The position numbers and the translations under genes were made by a program. Source: Bacteroidales bacterium (GTDB taxonomy: Bacteria; Bacteroidota; Bacteroidia; Bacteroidales; UBA10428). From it: a stretch of 8,596 bases of DNA. A model generated the notes under the pieces. It was not told where the DNA came from, did not search any database, and saw nothing but the letters and a program-made list of their open reading frames with translations. Of the stretch, positions 6,407 through 8,596 are shown piece after piece. Location of the stretch: positions 1 to 8,596 of the forward strand of contig JAFGOZ010000678.1 in the NCBI GenBank assembly GCA_016926235.1, read 5' to 3'. Positions within the stretch are counted from its first letter, which is position 1; each line of letters opens with the position of its first letter.

Positions 6407-7123
6407 CTATTTTTCCTCCAACCTTCTTAAAACATCACTTTTATATCCCCGGCTAATGGGTATCTGATGTCCGGATATTTCAACATATTCACTGGTAAAA
6501 GAATCAATGTGATTCAAAGACACAATAAACGAGCGATGCACCCTTATAAAATCACTTTGTGGTAGTTTCGCCTCAATATTTGATATAGTCTCCCTGGTAA
6601 CAACCGTTTTATCAATCAAATGGATTTTTATATAATCACTCAGGCTTTCAATATAAGCGATCTCATCAAATTTTACTTTTACCATTTTTCTGTCAGACCG
6701 CACAAAAATATAGTCACTCTTTTCTGTGGTTATCTCTTCTTTAAAAGTTGATTCCGTGAGGTTATTTTCATTTTGATACTTATTTAGTGCTTGAAGCAAT
6801 CGCTGAAAGGAAATGGGTTTAAGTAAATAATCAACTGCCTGCAAATCAAATCCATCAACAGCATACTCCCTGTATGCTGTAGTGAATATAATTTTAATGT
6901 TTTTGTTAATCGATTTTGCAAATGAAAGTCCTGATATCTCTGGCATATTAATGTCTAAAAATATCAAATCTACACTCTCTGAATTGATAAAAGTAAAAGC
7001 CTCAAGGGCATTCTTACAGCTACTCAAAACTTTCACCGATTCAATTTTTGCCAAATGAGTTTCAAGAATTTCCCTGGCAACCGGTTCGTCATCGACCACG
7101 AGGCAACGAATGATTTTATGCAT
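6407..7123 (-). CDS. LytTR-family response regulator
   Basis: A DNA-binding response regulator of 238 aa. The receiver domain (about 4-120) has the acidic pocket D11/D12/E13, phosphoacceptor D57 in FLDINMP, switch threonine T82 in FTTAY, and K102 in LKP, so it should be phosphorylatable. After a short linker, the LytTR domain (about 135-236) shows the typical FVRSDRKMVKV, EIAYIESLSDYIKIH, FIRVHRSFIVSLNHI and IPISRGYK blocks. LytTR proteins bind pairs of direct repeats in promoters. The ATG overlaps the end of the kinase gene by 8 bp, pointing to translational coupling and a cognate pair. The target genes are not shown by the sequence. Confidence 0.93.
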   Translation of the reverse strand: MHKIIRCLVVDDEPVAREILETHLAKIESVKVLSSCKNALEAFTFINSESVDLIFLDINMPEISGLSFAKSINKNIKIIFTTAYREYAVDGFDLQAVDYLLKPISFQRLLQALNKYQNENNLTESTFKEEITTEKSDYIFVRSDRKMVKVKFDEIAYIESLSDYIKIHLIDKTVVTRETISNIEAKLPQSDFIRVHRSFIVSLNHIDSFTSEYVEISGHQIPISRGYKSDVLRRLEEK

Positions 7124-8186
7124 CAGTATTCGTATTTAAATTAAAGATCTCTAGGTTTACGCTATACCATTCCTCATCTGCGTGAGTTTCCAGTTTATAG
7201 TTATCTTTGTAATTCAGCTCAAGCCTTTTCCTGATGTTCTCAAGGCCTATTCCACCCTTTCTATGCTCCGTTTCGTTAGCCAAAACAGAATTTCCGATTG
7301 AAAAATGCAATTCATAGCCGGTAACTTCCACGTTTACCTCAATCCTAAGAAACCCCTCAACAATACTCCCATGTTTAAAGGCGTTTTCAATAAACGGGAT
7401 TAACAGCATGGGTGCGACCTGTGTTCTCTCATCTATCTCATTAGCTGTAAAAACCACTCGTAATGTATCCTGAAACCTGATTTTCTCCAGCTCAATATAT
7501 TCCTTTATATGCAGAACCTCTTCTTTCAGGCTTACTTTAGGCTTGTTTATCTGGTATAAAATATAATCCAGCAGGTTGGACAGCATCAAAATAATATCCG
7601 GTGTATGTTTCGATTGCTTTAAGGCAAAACCATAAATTGTATTTAAAGTATTAAAAAGAAAATGCGGATGTATCTGCATTTTCAAATAATGTAATTCCTG
7701 TTCCTTAAGCTGTAACTGCGTTTCTAGAATTTTATTCTGGAGTTCGTTATTTCTTGAGATGGTTTTAAAATTATGGTTTAACAATGAAATGAAGCTTACT
7801 ATGCCCACTATCAGATATACCATTATCAACACAAAAACAATATTCTTACTCATAGGCGGCATATGGGCCACATTATAATTGGAAATAAAAATATAGCTCC
7901 CGAAGATCAAAGGTACTATAAGGTTTGATGAAACCACCACGGTATAAAAGCTATACAGCGCAAATTGCCCGTACTTTTTAGCTAACAAATATTTAGGAAT
8001 AAGAAAGTAGATCATAAAATAAGTTACCAGTAAAGTTACAGGAAGTATTAAGCTTGAGAACCAGATGATGTATCTTCTGTCATTGCTGTTAAAACTAAAG
8101 AAGTATACAAAAAAGAACCATGCGGCTATCCAGAAGAGCAGGTGAATAAGAATGGTTTTAGTCCTGATATGTCTTAACAGATTCAT
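7116..8186 (-). CDS. LytS/YehU-type sensor histidine kinase
   Basis: A membrane sensor kinase of 356 aa in the His_kinase (PF06580) class. Four hydrophobic spans, at about 11-31, 39-63, 74-101 and 115-136, form the sensor. The loops are short and there is no extracytoplasmic domain, so the signal is probably sensed in or at the membrane. A helical linker rich in Gln, Glu and Leu (about 145-170) leads to the H-box QIHPHFLFNTLNTIYG, with H175 the expected phosphorylation site. The ATPase domain follows, with the N-box PFIENAFKHG (264-273) and GGIGLENIRKRL (311-322). All catalytic motifs look intact. It is the first gene of the operon, overlapping the regulator by 8 bp. The start at 8186 gives a sensible short cytoplasmic N-terminus (MNLLRHIRTK). 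The ligand is unknown. Confidence 0.93.
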   Translation of the reverse strand: MNLLRHIRTKTILIHLLFWIAAWFFFVYFFSFNSNDRRYIIWFSSLILPVTLLVTYFMIYFLIPKYLLAKKYGQFALYSFYTVVVSSNLIVPLIFGSYIFISNYNVAHMPPMSKNIVFVLIMVYLIVGIVSFISLLNHNFKTISRNNELQNKILETQLQLKEQELHYLKMQIHPHFLFNTLNTIYGFALKQSKHTPDIILMLSNLLDYILYQINKPKVSLKEEVLHIKEYIELEKIRFQDTLRVVFTANEIDERTQVAPMLLIPFIENAFKHGSIVEGFLRIEVNVEVTGYELHFSIGNSVLANETEHRKGGIGLENIRKRLELNYKDNYKLETHADEEWYSVNLEIFNLNTNTDA

Positions 8187-8388
8187 CAGAGCAATATTAC
8201 TGAAAATCTTTTAATCAGCATTTTTTTGTAGGCCAATTACCAATTAACCACCCTATTCTACATAAAACTGCAATTCATCTTTAAGAACCTGTTAAAAGTC
8301 AGCTATAATTTCCTGTTAATCGCAATAAAAAAAACGGTATAGAATTCCTCTTTACATTTGATTTAGTATTAATTTTAAAATCACAAAT
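8187..8388 (-). other. Upstream region of the kinase-regulator operon
   Basis: No gene is present. This AT-rich stretch should hold the operon promoter, but I see no clean -33/-7 pair on the minus strand. It contains two copies of cctgttaa (8288-8295 and 8312-8319; ttaacagg on the minus strand) spaced 24 bp start to start. It also has a tandem 7 bp repeat, ccaatta twice, at 8233-8246. Paired direct repeats are the form of LytTR binding sites, so the first pair is a candidate autoregulatory site, although its sequence is not a good match to the published LytTR consensus. Confidence 0.35.
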
Positions 8389-8596
8389 CAATGTCGTTTA
8401 ATTAAGGCTGAAAGCCTTTTAGCAATAGCCCAGGGCAAAGCCCTGTGTAATTTGAATATGTTAGTTTAAGCCCTGAAAGGGCGCAAGCTTTCGCCCTTTC
8501 AGGGCTTGAAATACCAATCAATAATTTTAGTAGGGCGTTGCCCTACTCTATTGCTAATGCCCTTATCAGGGCGGTTTTCTTAATTAAACGACATTG
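8389..8596. repeat. 208 bp composite palindromic element with terminal inverted repeats (REPIN/MITE-like)
   Basis: The ends caatgtcgtttaattaag (8389-8406) and its exact reverse complement (8579-8596) are 18 bp terminal inverted repeats. Inside, in mirror order, are hairpin aaggct-gaa-agcctt (8404-8418); tagcaatag (8420-8428); hairpin cagggc-aaa-gccctg (8431-8445); and a central palindrome with 16 bp perfect arms (8468-8483 and 8492-8507). These are followed by hairpin agtagggc-gtt-gccctact (8529-8547); ctattgcta (8548-8556), the complement of the earlier 9-mer; and hairpin gccct-tatc-agggc (8559-8572). No coding frame is present. It resembles a non-autonomous repeat such as the paired REP elements mobilised by RAYT transposases, or a MITE. 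The right end meets the window edge, so the repeat may be longer. Confidence 0.8.

Noticed and set aside
8187..8388. Target-site duplication next to the composite element
   Set aside because: The right flank is outside the window, so no duplication can be assessed.
8579..8596. Terminal inverted repeat as an assembly fold-back artefact
   Set aside because: The perfect repeat does coincide with the window edge, but the two halves differ in internal sequence and hairpin loops, which a fold-back copy would not show. Sequence beyond the edge is needed to see whether the repeat is longer than 18 bp.

Overview
This AT-rich 8.6 kb window looks chromosomal and comes from a member of the Bacteroidota. 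The evidence is convergent: a good -33/-7 promoter (TTTG, 21 bp, TAnnTTTG) in front of fabD, few Shine-Dalgarno sites, a LytS-type sensor kinase paired with a LytTR response regulator, a signal peptide ending in 'NAQ' on an outer-membrane-type protein, and palindromic intergenic repeats. No genus can be assigned from what is visible.

Layout. Positions 1-106 hold two short matched hairpins, probably the end of a dispersed repeat. A YqgE/AlgH-family gene lies on the minus strand (107-694). A 340 bp AT-rich divergent spacer separates it from fabD (1042-1917, malonyl-CoA:ACP transacylase), which has its own promoter. A hairpin followed by eight T residues (1978-2021) comes next. It lies directly in front of a tight four-gene plus-strand cluster: a YniC/HxpB-like HAD phosphatase (2036-2701), threonine synthase thrC (2717-4096), thrH phosphoserine phosphatase/homoserine phosphotransferase (4100-4702) and thiamine pyrophosphokinase thiN (4708-5343). 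Gaps in the cluster are 3-15 nt, so it is probably one transcript.

After thiN come nearly five tandem copies of a 22 bp unit, each of which is itself a hairpin (5354-5461). A secreted, probably beta-barrel protein follows on the plus strand (5549-6403). It converges, with only 3 nt between stop codons, on a two-gene minus-strand operon: a sensor kinase (7116-8186) overlapping by 8 bp a LytTR response regulator (6407-7123). The window ends in a 208 bp gene-free composite palindrome (8389-8596) with perfect 18 bp terminal inverted repeats and five internal hairpins in mirror order.

How the genes work together. ThrH can make O-phosphohomoserine and ThrC turns it into threonine, so their adjacency suggests a threonine branch that may not depend on a classical homoserine kinase. 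The other metabolic genes are housekeeping functions. The kinase and regulator form a complete signalling pair whose signal and targets are unknown; the convergent barrel gene is a neighbour, not a demonstrated target. The protein-coding content is largely conventional, and the most unusual material is in the non-coding repeats.
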